The notes under the pieces are model-generated. The model was not told where the DNA came from. It ran no database searches and saw nothing but the letters and a program-made list of their open reading frames with translations. From Bolinopsis microptera (taxonomy: Eukaryota > Ctenophora > Tentaculata > Lobata > Bolinopsidae), in contig NC_087079.1 of the NCBI RefSeq assembly GCF_026151205.1, positions 16,610,945 through 16,674,944 of the forward strand: a stretch of 64,000 nucleotides of DNA, read 5' to 3'. The number at the start of each line of letters is the position of its first letter. Position 1 is the first letter of the stretch. Positions 24,301 through 37,600 of this stretch are shown here, piece by piece. Made by a program: the position numbers and the translations under genes.

Positions 24301-27300
24301 CATTGGAAGTTGCATCGAATTCTGTCACTTTGTGGCTGTTGAAACTTAAATAGTTATATAGTTATATAGTTGTAACATAGTTATAATATAGTTACAATAT
24401 AGCTATATAGTTATAATACAGTTAATTTGTCTACGAGGCGGACGTGGTCAGGTGGTATCACCTTTAACCAACTGGTCGCATTTGATTTGATAATCATAAG
24501 TTTAGCTTCAAGTGCCAAAATCTGTAAAATATGAAGCGTTATGGTATGAGGGGAACCTAACAGTTGGTGTATGGATGTATAGTGTATAGTGTATAGTGTA
24601 TAGTGTATAGTGTACCGTACACAAATTAATGTGTAACTCAGACACGTGTAAATTTATACGTACTACGCACGTGTACTCGAAATTACAGCAACTATCGATA
24701 TTACGCAGTGTTTTGAGAGATACTGACGTTCTAATGTTTCACTTATCTTAGCTGTTGTTATCAGTGTAACTCTATTTTCTAGAGTTATTTCGGGATCTAT
24801 TGATTAAAAATGTGATAAATGTGTGTATTTAATTTGAGGTGTCAGAACTTAATGCCAGCAAAACAAAGTTGGATATTATATTTGTCTTTCTTCATCTTTA
24901 TTTTGATGTCTTAAATCTTTAACCTTTTAATATAGTATTACAACTTACAAGTAGAACAGATAGAAAGTGGTAACGGGTCCGATACAGTGAAATAGGTTCG
25001 CCTGATTGCACAAGAATTAGGTGAATTTAATGGCAAATTATACGAACTTAAAGGAAAGCATAAATCAGACCAGTCAGTATTCAAGAAGGCTAATGTCTGT
25101 AACCCTTGACTTAGTGGTCGAGCTTCTTGGTTAATGCCTAAATCCAGACATGAATCATGGCCATTTACAAATTTGCGGTAAAATTTACAGTTTGTAGATT
25201 CTACTGTTTAGCTTGTATTTTGAGGATATTAGTTGACGCTGTAGCGAATCCAGTTTATAACTTTTATAGTTTACAAAACGAAAAATCAGGAATGAACAAG
25301 GAGCTAGTTATTTTGACGGGACCTATGTATTCTGTATATTGTAATTGCAATAAAAGATGTAACAGATGATATTATTGTTTGTTTTGTCTAGAAATTGGCC
25401 CCAAACAGGAACAGTGTACACTCGTTACTAATGAGCTAATGCACAGCACTATCTTATCAATAGTATACTGCACATGTGCTATATTGTGCAATATTGTGCT
25501 GGGGGGGGGGGGCCAATGGCATAAATGGAGAAAATGGAGAATTACTCATAGGTTTTTCCATTTTCTCCATAGAAATAGTCTCCATTTTATGCCATTTTAT
25601 GCCATTGAAAACCTGAAAAATTTAGAATTTCGAGAAAAAATATTTTTTAAAAAGATATTTTCGGCCAATAATGAACAGAGTATCATGAAACATGGAGAAA
25701 AGTGGTTTTCAGAAAAACTTTGAAAAATGTTGACTTAGAAAATTTTCGGTCCAAGTCATTTACAATACGTACCTCCCGTATCGAGAGCTCCCGATTCCGA
25801 GCTCGTGTTGCAAAGGGGAGGCCTGCCTTCCGAGATCGCATTACCTCGAGTCCAAAATTGTGTATCGAGGGGAAGGTGTGGACTTCGAAAAACCGAAAAA
25901 ATATTTTCGGCAAATAATGAACAGGGTAGCATGAAACGTGGAGAAAAGCGGTTTTCAGAAAAAATTTGAAAAATGCTGACTTAGAAAATGTTCGGTCCGA
26001 GTCTTTTTCGATACGTACCTCCCTTATCGAGAGCTCCCGATTCCGAGCTCGTGTTGCAAAGGGGAGGCCTGCCTTCCGAGATCGCATTACCTCGAGTCCA
26101 AAATTGTGTATCGAGGGGAAGGTGTGGACTTCGAAAAACCGATAAAATATTTTCGGCCAATAATGAACAGAGTATCATGAAACATGGAGAAAAGTGGTTT
26201 TCAGAAAAACTTTGAAAAATGTTGACTTAGAAAATGTTCGGTCCGAGTCATTTTCGATACGTACCTCCCGTATCGAGAGCTCCCGATTCCGAGCTCGTGT
26301 TGCAAAGGGGAGGCCTGCCTTCCGAGATCGCATTACCTCGAGTCCAAAATTGTGTATCGAGGGGAAGGTGTGGACTTCGAAAAACCGAAAAAATATTTTC
26401 GGCAAATAATGAACAGAGTAGCATGAAACGTGGAGAAAAGCGGTTTTCAGAAAAAATTTGAAAAATTTTGACCGAAAAAATATTTTCGGCTTAAAATGAA
26501 CAAGGTAGCATGAAACGTAGAGAAAAGTGTTTTTCAGAAAAACTTTGAAAAATTTTGACTTAGAAATTACCCCTCGGTACACAATTTTGGACTCGAGGCT
26601 TCCCCCTGGTAATGCGATCTCGGAAGGCAGGCCTCCCCTTTGCAACACGAGCTCGGAATCGGGAGCTCTCGATACGAGAAGTACGTATCGAGAATGACTC
26701 GGGCCGAAAATTTTCTAAGTCAAAATTTTTCAAAGTTTTTCTAAAAACCACTTTTCTCCACGTTTCATGCTACCCTCTTCATTATAAGCCGAAAATATTT
26801 TTTTGGTTTTTCGGTTTATCGAAGTCTGCACCTACCCCTCGATACACAAATTTGGACTCGAGGCTTCCCCCTGGTAATGCGATCTCGGAAGGCAGGCCTC
26901 CCCTTTGCAGTGCGAGCTTGTTTCGACTGTCGAGGATGTAGGTCTCACTTCTCAGTGCCTATTACTCTCCCCTATTACTCACTCCTGCTGTAGCCTGTAG
27001 AAATAACTTTACACTAGGCTTGAGTAATTATGAGTTTGCCTGAAGTGTGCCTCTACTAACCTAGTATAAGCATCTAGTAGCCTACTATGAGATTTCATAA
27101 GCTTGTTACGCCCCTAGTAAGCGTGAATAAACATGTTAGGATGTCCAATTTAGGTGTTAAATGGTGTTAAAGATGAAATTTCGAAGACAAAATTCATGGC
27201 ATAAAATGGAGAAAATGGAGAATTACTCATGGGTTTTTCCATTTTCTCCATAGAAAAAGTCTCCATTTTATGCCATTTTATGCCATTTTATGCCATTGGC

Positions 27301-30300
27301 CCCCCCCCATTGTGCTATATTGTGCAACACACAATCTCCATGTACCACTGATCTTTAGTGTTGAAAAAGGTGCGCAAACTCCCTCATGACCCTCAAGGGC
27401 GTGACACTTAGTGTATCTATACTCTTTGAGGTGATCTAAATATTTATATCCTTTAGCTATAGATTAAGGAGAGACTATTCCGTTAACATAGGTTTTTGTA
27501 AGAGTGTGCACTGTGCTTGGGGATTGTTCGGATATTACGAGCGCCTTTTTTTGGGTTTTAGACCTCCTTCGGCCCATAAGCCACTTTACACATCAATATT
27601 CATTGAGTCTGAGCATTATAGAGTCAAACGTCTCTACACCGTGCCTCTCTAGTCTTCTTTCCCTCAAAACTTTTAGTTATTTAGTAGCTTTTAGTAAACT
27701 TTTAGTTAATTAGTAGCTCGTTTTGTGCAAGAAGTTTTAAAGTTAAGTTAATTAAGTGTGACTTTTACAGCTCATAACGCATTTTGGTTGGTGATTTGAG
27801 TACACATCGAGCTGCATTGCAACACAATACAATAGTAATACGTCCATTGTTGCCAACTTACATTATATGATATAAAGGATTACGAAGATACAAAAAGTTC
27901 CTATAATACCGTATTATTATCCGCGCGAATTCCAGCCTTAATCTGAACTCTGAAGGAATGTTGAAAGGAAAAAGCGCCTGAGTAGACACATTATACAAGA
28001 TGCTTTATAATTTATGTGCAAATTAATGACACGGATATTAAATGCTCTGATTTACGTCACGAAGTGACCACGTCAGTAGTATTATTTATTTACGGATAAC
28101 AGTAAACTGTCTGCTGCCCGATTACTACAGCTCGAGGTCACAAAGGCGTCACTAAAGAGCGACAAAGTTTATTACTTTATTGTGATTATACATGGGCAGT
28201 GTCAACTGAAGACTTAGGTCACTATGACAACGACCATGATAACTATATGCATTGTGGCGACCCGTAGATTACTTGTGACTGTGTAAATTATACAATAGTC
28301 GATGCTGGATATATATAATAGTATTGTAATTTATACAATAGGCATTCTGACGACTTTTAGTGCAATGCAGCAGTTCAAATTGTACCAGGATACCATTACT
28401 AAATAGTTCCTTCTGATAGTACTACATATTAGTACTACATATTAGTACTATACTACATATATTAGTACTACTGATAGTACTACATATTACTAGATACCTG
28501 TTCCTTCTGATAATACTACATATTACTAGATACCTGAATCTGATCGCCGCTGTTCGTCGCATTCCAATAACCCGTACAAGTAAATTCTGTAAACGAGCTT
28601 GTAATTCCTGAGCGATTATCCCAAATATAGGATTAGATCCGGGGTTTTACAACACAGCTCGTAATTACCACCTACATAAGCAGTGAGCAGTGAGCAGTGA
28701 GCAGTGAGCAGTGAGCAGTGAGCAGTGAGCAGTGAGCAGTGAGCAGTGAGCAGTGAGCAGTGAGCGCGGGTTTGTTGGTCATCTGTTCGTTAGCTGTGTT
28801 ATTCAGTCAATAACCGGGAAGTTGTCGGATGTAGACCAGTGAAATTTGCTGCTTGTTGCTAGTGATCTTGTTGTGTGCGATGGTGTCTTTGATTTTAGTT
28901 TTACTTTGTATGAAAATTATTTCTATAATTTAGGCAATGCGAACACAGTTAGTTGAGCAATTTCGTTGTTAATTTAACGTGGCAAGCTAAAAGCTTGGCA
29001 AAGAATCTGCTAATCTGTATTGTTTAACTCTGTGTGAGAAGTATTTGTTTGAAACTGTTATTAATTTTGGTTTGAGTAAAATCATATTATATCGCCCGAC
29101 TTTTAGTGGACAGATGAAGAAGATCGTTTGCTATTTCAAGATAAGCATATCATATGGAAACACAGGCTACATATGGTACGGTATTAACACAGGCTATTAA
29201 CCATGATTTATAGTAAAATTTAATATCGGACGTTTTGACAAATATTACTCATATTTCTTGACATGTTTTGGGCTATGTTGTTATATAACCAGCCAGCAAG
29301 TTAGTAATCATGTTAGTAACCAAGTAAGTAATTAGTAACCAGTTAACTGTTATGATCCTTTAACAATCCTGCAGGTACACCATAACTACACCCTCTCCAG
29401 AATCCTTGTTCTCAGTGGGGGAGATGAAATCTCTAAAGTTTACTACTCCTGCTATACACAACATAGTACCCACCCAATACTGCAGCGGAGGTAAGTCATC
29501 TCTAAAGTTTACCACTCCTGCTATACACAGCATAGTACCCAGCCAATACTGCAGCGGAGGTAAGTTTACCACTCCTGCTATACACAGCATAGTACCCAGC
29601 CAATACTGCAGCGGAGGTAAGTTTACCACTCCTGCTATACACAGCATAGTACCCAGCCAATACTGCAGCGGAGGTAAGTTTACCACTCCTGCTATACACA
29701 GCATAGTACCCAGCCAATACTGCAGCGGAGGTAAGTTTACCACTCCTGCTATACACAGCATAGTACCCAGCCAATACTGCAGCGGAGGTAAGTTTACCAC
29801 TCCTGCTATACACAGCATAGTACCCAGCCAATACTGCAGCGGAGGTAAGTTTACTACTCCTGCTATACACAGCATAGTACCCAGCCAATACTGCAGCGGA
29901 GGTAAGTTTACTACTCCTGCTATACACAGCATAGTACCCAGCCAATACTGCAGCGGAGGTAAGTTTACTACTCCTGCTATACACAGCATAGTACCCAGCC
30001 AATACTGCAGCGGAGGTAAGTTTACCACTCCTGCTATACACAGCATAGTACCCAGCCAATACTGCAGCGGAGGTAAGTTTACCACTCCTGCTATACACAG
30101 CATAGTACCCAGCCAATACTGCAGCGGAGGTAAGTTTACCACTCCTGCTATACACAGCATAGTACCCAGCCAATACTGCAGCGGAGGTAAGTTTACCACT
30201 CCTGCTATACACAACATAGTACCCAGCCAATACTGCAGCGGAGGTAAGTTTACCACTCCTGCTATACACAGCATAGTACCCAGCCAATACTGCAGCGGAG

Positions 30301-33300
30301 GTAAGTTTACTACTCCTGCTATACACAGCATAGTACCCAGCCAATACTGCAGCGGAGGTAAGTTTACCACTCCTGCTATACACAGCATAGTACCCAGCCA
30401 ATACTGCAGCGGAGGTAAGTTTACCACTCCTGCTATACACAGCATAGTACCCACCCAATACTGCAGCGGAGGTAAGTTTACCACTCCTGCTATACACAGC
30501 ATAGTACCCAGCCAATACTGCAGCGGAGGTAAGTTTACTACTCCTGCTATACACAGCATAGTACCCGCCCAATACTGCAGCGGAGGTAAGTTTACCACTC
30601 CTGCTATACACAGCATAGTACCCAGCCAATACTGCAGCGGAGGTAAGTTTACCACTCCTGCTATACACAGCATAGTACCCAGCCAATACTGCAGCGGAGG
30701 TAAGTTTACCACTCCTGCTATACACAGCATAGTACCCAGCCAATACTGCAGCGGAGGTAAGTTTACCACTCCTGCTATACACAGCATAGTACCCAGCCAA
30801 TACTGCAGCGGAGGTAAGTTTACCACTCCTGCTATACACAGCATAGTACCCACCCAATACTGCAGCGGAGGTAAGTTTACCACTCCTGCTATACACAGCA
30901 TAGTACCCAGCCAATACTGCAGCGGAGGTAAGTTTACCACTCCTGCTATACACAGCATAGTACCCAGCCAATACTGCAGCGGAGGTAAGTTTACCACTCC
31001 TGCTATACACAGCATAGTACCCAGCCAATACTGCAGCGGAGGTAAGTTTACCACTCCTGCTATACACAGCATAGTACCCAGCCAATACTGCAGCGGAGGT
31101 AAGTTTACCACTCCTGCTATACACAGCATAGTACCCAGCCAATACTGCAGCGGAGGTAAGTTTACCACTCCTGCTATACACAGCATAGTACCCAGCCAAT
31201 ACTGCAGCGGAGGTAAGTTTACCACTCCTGCTATACACAGCATAGTACCCAGCCAATACTGCAGCGGAGGTAAGTTTACCACTCCTGCTATACACAGCAT
31301 AGTACCCAGCCAATACTGCAGCGGAGGTAAGTTTACCACTCCTGCTATACACAGCATAGTACCCAGCCAATACTGCAGCGGAGGTAAGTTTACCACTCCT
31401 GCTATACACAGCATAGTACCCAGCCAATACTGCAGCGGAGGTAAGTTTACCACTCCTGCTATACACAGCATAGTACCCAGCCAATACTGCAGCGGAGGTA
31501 AGTTTACCACTCCTGCTATACACAGCATAGTACCCACCCAATACTGCAGCGGAGGTAAGTTTACCACTCCTGCTATACACAGCATAGTACCCAGCCAATA
31601 CTACATCTGTCACGGAAAAAATGTTAAAATTTGCCAAAAATCAGTTTTTGTGGCATAATTTGGTGGATAATTTTTGGAACGGGATGAAACTCCAGGATAT
31701 GGTGTGCTATACCCTAACCTTTACTATCTGCCACTTTTTGTTCCGATTTAGGGCTTAATCTGGTGGATAAAAGTGAAACAGACCAATCCACTTCAGGTGG
31801 CCTTTAAAAATATTTAATTTCATCTAAACTCCTAAAATATGATTGAGACTTAACAATAATCGTTATAACTTCATAATTTCATAAGTAGGGCCGGGATTTT
31901 TCTTAAGGGCGAAATTTGGTGGATATATTTTTTTACCTCTTTTTTAAGACTGTTATTTGTTAGCTAACATCAATTTACTGGTCTTAAAATGATGCAAAGG
32001 CAATGTTAAATCTATGGCATCAACTATGAAGTACAAGATTCAAGTTAAAAGGCTATTTTTGGTGGATATAAGTCAATATTAATTAGTTAAACACGTAAAT
32101 GTTACCAAAATATCAATAAATAAGACATCATCATGATTAGAAACAGTTGAAAAAGATGAAATATAAGATGTTGAACATTTATGCATAAGGTACTATGGCA
32201 TTTTAAGCATTCAGGGCCAATTTGGTGGATAATTAACTCAAAAATACTTAAAATATCGACCTGGATATTTTGATATCCATCAATTTTGGCCTTAAAAGTT
32301 GGCTTGAGCTTATCACATTTTGTGCTGAACAAGAAAAAGGTCTAAACAAACTAATATCAGTGTATGATTTCATAATCGAGCAAATCTAAGGCCAGAAATA
32401 GTGGATAAAAAAGCAAATTTAACCGTTTTTAAGCTAATTTCTTAGGCATTTATCCACCAAAAACGGCCCTAAATGGAGAATGTTTGGAACGTTTACTTGA
32501 AACTATAGCCCTTCTTTTCGACCTCAGAGCAATGATTTTCAGCTCTTTCGACCTTAAGATATAATTATTGGGCGTTGAAAGTGGATCACATACGTTATCA
32601 GTCAAGAAATCGTTATTTCAATCACTGAGGTAGGTTATTCACATTTAATATCCACCAATTTTAACCTTAAAAGTCGTCTTGGACTGAAAATTCTTTCGAA
32701 CTGACTCAGCAAAGGGGATTTTCTATCTAGAAACAGTTGTAGTTTCATGATAGAACACATCTAGGGCCAAAAATAGTGGATACAAAAGCAAATTTTCCCG
32801 TTTTAGTACTTTTATCCACCAAAAACAGCTCTAAAGGCTGAAAGGAAACAGTTTGTTAAGTTCGTATGAAACTATATCCATTCATTATGGCCCTAGAGCA
32901 ATAATTGTATACATTTTCAGCTTCTAGACGAGATAATTGGGGTCTAACAATGGATAACCTGCATTATTGACTCAGAAATTGACTTAAAATTAAATCAATC
33001 TTGAAGCTCCAATATATCCACCAAAAATGGCCTAAAAATTAAATCTTCTCTGCTATCATAAACTTGAAACGATTTCCAACCTGATCCGTTCACTGAGTAA
33101 AGCTGGTGAACTTGTTGATCAATATAATTTTTTCAGTTGAAAATTTTCGGTATTGAATTTTATTTCATCGTTTTATTATCCACCATATCTAGCCTTAAAA
33201 TTGAAATATTTCTTTATTTTCGCCTTTTATCATAGAGGCATATCGATTTGCTACAATTCTATCTTTAAATAATCACAATAAATTAACCACACGTAAAGTT

Positions 33301-34632
33301 ACAGGCCAACAAATGATATATCCACCAAACCCCTCTGAAAAGTATATCCACCATTATTAGCCCTGATTTAAATGCGTGTATCTCTGCTCATAGACATAAT
33401 AGACATTTTATTCTTTTTGTAAAAGTTGAACTATCGCAAATCCTATGCTGAAAAAAAGTTTAATCAAAATATTGAGTTTATCCACCAAATGAGAGCTTCT
33501 AGAAGTTGAAATTTTTCCCGTGACAGATTCGTTAACATAGTTTTTGAAAGTGCCCTATACACAGCATAGTACCCAGCCAATACTGCAGCGGAGGTAAGTT
33601 TACCACTCCTGCTATACACAGCATAGTACCCAGCCAATACTGCAGCGGAGGTAAGTTTACCACTCCTGCTATACACAGCATAGTACCCAGCCAATACTGC
33701 AGCGGAGGTAAGTTTACCACTCCTGCTATACACAGCATAGTACCCAGCCAATACTGCAGCGGAGGTAAGTTTACCACTCCTGCTATACACAGCATAGTAC
33801 CCAGCCAATACTGCAGCGGAGGTAAGTTTACCACTCCTGCTATACACAGCATAGTACCCAGCCAATACTGCAGCGGAGGTAAGTTTACCACTCCTGCATA
33901 CACAGCATAGTACCCAGCCAATACTGCATCGGAGGTAAGTTTTGCCACTCTGCTTTCACACAGCATAGTACCCAGCCAATACTGTAGCGGAGGTAAGTTT
34001 ACCACTCCTGCTATACACCCCCGCATAGTACCCAGCCCATACGAGCGGAGGTATGTTTACCACTCCTGCTATACACAGCATAGTACCCAGCCATTACTGC
34101 AGCGGAGAGTAAGTTTACCACTCCGGCTCTACACCAGCATAGTACCCAGCCAATTACTTGCAGCGGAGGTAAGTTTACCACTCTGCTATACACTGCATAG
34201 TACCAGCCATACTGCAGGGAGGTAAGTTTACCACTCCTGCTATAACAGCATAGTACCACCAATACTGCAGCGGAGGTAAGTTTACACTCCTGCGATCACA
34301 GCATTAGTACCCAGCCATACTGCAGCGGAGGTGTAAGTTTACCAACTCCTGCTTTACTCAGCGTTAGTACCAGCCAATACTGCAGCGGAGTAAGTTTACT
34401 ACTCCTGCTATACACAGATAGTACCACCCAATACTGCTGCGGAGGTAAGTTTACTACTCTGCTATACACAGCATAGTACCCAGCCAATACTGCAGCGGAG
34501 GTAAGTATACTACTCTTGCTACATTACAAATAGTACCAGCCAATACGCACGGAGGTAAGTTTACTACTCTCTGCTATACACAAATAGTACCCACCAATAC
34601 TGAAGCGGAGGTAAGGGGTTTTTTTTTTTTTT

Positions 34633-34663
<31 letters not shown>

Positions 34664-37600
34664 TTTTTACCACTCCTGCTATTACACAACATAGTAAACC
34701 GGGCCAATTCTGCAGAGGTAGGGAAGTTTACTACTCTGCTATACAACAAAATAGGACCGGCCAATACTGCAGCGGAGGTAAGTTTACTACTCCGGCTTTA
34801 AAACCTACACCAGCATAGTACCCAGCCAATACTGCAGCGGAGGTAAGTTACTACTCCCTGCTTTACACAACATAGTACAGGCAATACTGCTGCGGGAGGT
34901 AAGTTTACTACTCCTGCTTTACCTGCATAGTACCCTGTCAATACTGCAGCGGAGGTAAGGTAAGTTTACCACTACTGCTTATACACGCATAGTACCCTGC
35001 AATACTGCAGCGGAGGTAGTTACCACTCTGCTATCCACGCATTAGTACCCAGCCAATACTGCAGCGGAGTAAGTTTACTACTCCTGCTATAACAAAGCAT
35101 GTACCAAGCCAATACTGCAGCGGAGGTAAGTTTACTACTCTGCTTTACACGCATTGTACCCAGCCAATATACACGCAGCGGAGGTAAGGTTTACCACTCC
35201 TGCTATACACAGCATTGTACCCACCCAATACTTGCAGCGGGGTAAGTTTTTACTACTCCTGCTATAACGACAACATAGTACCCAGCCAATACTGCAGCGG
35301 GGGTAAGATTTACTTACTCCTGTATACACAGCTTAGTACCCAGCCAATACTGAAGCGGAGGTAAGTTTAACACTACTGCATACCACAGCATAGTACCCTG
35401 CCAATACTGAAGCGGAGGTAAGTTTTACCATGCCTGCTATCACAGCATAGTACCAGCCTTCTGCAGCGGAGGTATGTTTACTATACTGCTATACACAGCA
35501 TAGGACCCAGCCAATACTGGCAGCGGGGTAAGTTTACACTCCTGCTTTACACTAGCATAGACCCAGCCAAATTCTGCAGCGGAGGGTAAGTTTACCACTC
35601 TGCTATACACAGCATAGTACCCTGCCAATACTGCAAAGCGGAGGTACGTTTACCTACTCCTGCTATACACATGCCAAGGTACCCAGCCAATACTGCAGCG
35701 GGAGGTAAGTTTTTACTTACTCCTGCTACTACACAGCATAGTACCCAGCCAATACTGCAGCGGAAGGTAAGTTCAACTACTCCTGCTATACTCAGCATAG
35801 TACCAGCCAATACTGCAGCGAGTAAGTTTACCACCCCTGCTATACACAGCATAGGTACCCAAGCCATTTACTGCAGCGGAGGTAAGTTTACTACTCCTGC
35901 TATACCACAACATAGTACCCAGCCAATACTGCAGCGGAGGTAGTTTATACTCATGCTAATACCACAGCAAATAGTAACCCAGCAATATGCAGCGGAGGTT
36001 AGTTTACCACTCCTGCTATACTACAAATAGTACCCGGACATACTGCAAGCGGAGGTAAGTTTACCACTCCTGCATACACAACATAGGTACCCAGCCAATA
36101 CTGCAGCGGAGGTAAGTTTTTACCACTCCTGTATACACGCATAGTACCCTGCCAATCTGCAGCGGAGGTTAAAACCTAATCCAAAAGTCATTAGGGGGGG
36201 GGGGGGGGGGGTAGCGTTCCTCTCCTTATTATCATGCTCACGAACTTGACCTAAATTCATTTCACCAAAGCAATTTCCTAAATCCTAGGATTTGAACCTT
36301 GAATTTGCGAAGGCAATGTGATGAAACTCTACTTCACAGGTAGAGCCCGACAGAAGTGTGCTATCTCACTTAACTCTACTTCACAGGTAGAGCCCGACAG
36401 AAGTGTGCTATCTCACTTAATTACTTCACACGGTAGATCGTCAGAGTGGCTATCTCACTTTAACTCTACTTCACAGTAGATCGACAGAATGTGCTTTTCT
36501 CTTAAACTCTACTTCCACAGGTAGATCCCGACAGAAGTGTGCTATCTCACTTAACTCTACTTCACAGGTAGATTTCCCCCCCCGGACAGTAGTGTGCTGA
36601 TCTCACTTAACTCTCTTCACAGGTAGGATCCCGACAGAAGTGTTGTGCTATCCTCACTTAACTTACTTCACAGGTAGATCCGACTGAAGTGTGCCATCGC
36701 ACTTAACTTAAATTCACAGGTAGAGCCCGACAGAAGTGTGCTATCTCCATAACTCTACTTCACAGGGTAGATCCGACAGGAAGTGTGCTATCTCACTTCT
36801 TAACTCTACTTTACAGGTAGAGCCGACAAAGTGTGCTATCTCACTTAACTCGACTTCACAGGTAGAATCCGACAGGAAGTGTGCTATCTCACTTAAAACA
36901 CTAACTTCACAGGGTAGAGCCCGACAGAAGTGGTTGCATCTCACTATAACTCTACTTCACAGGTAGAGCCCGACAGAAGTGTGCCATCTCACTTAACTCT
37001 ATTCACAGGTAGAGACCGGACAGAAGTGTAGCTATCTCCATTAAACTCTACTTCACAGTGAGCCGACAGAAGTGTGCATCTCACTTAACTCTATTCACAG
37101 GTAGAGCCCGCGTAGTGTAGCCATCTCACTTAACTCTCACCACCACAGGTAGAGGCCCGACTAGAAGTGTGCTATCTCCCTTACTCTACTTCACAGGTAG
37201 AGCCCGTAGAAGTTGTTCCTTCTCACTTAACTCTACTTCACAGGTAGAGGCCGAACAGTAGGTGTGTCTAGCTACTTAACTCTACTTTCAAAGGTTAGAG
37301 CCCGGGACAAGAAGTGTGCCCATCCTCACTTAACTCTACTTCACAGGTAGAGCCCGACAGAAGTGTGCATCTCACTTAACTCTACTTCACAGGTAGATCC
37401 CGACAGAAGTGTGCTATCTCACTAAACTCTACTTCACAGGTAGAGCCCGACAGAAGTGTGCTATCTCACTTAACTCTACTTCACAGGTAGAGACCGACAT
37501 GAAGTGAGCTATCTCACTTAACTCTACTCACAGGTAGATCCCGACAGAAAGTTGTGCCTTTCACTAAACTCTACTTCACAGGTAGAGCCCGACAGAAGTG

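Noticed and set aside
29360-31658. Three overlapping open frames of over 700 codons on both strands
   Set aside because: They exist only because the 57-bp satellite has a period divisible by three without stops in those frames. The real exon frame is a different one and meets TAA in each copied donor.
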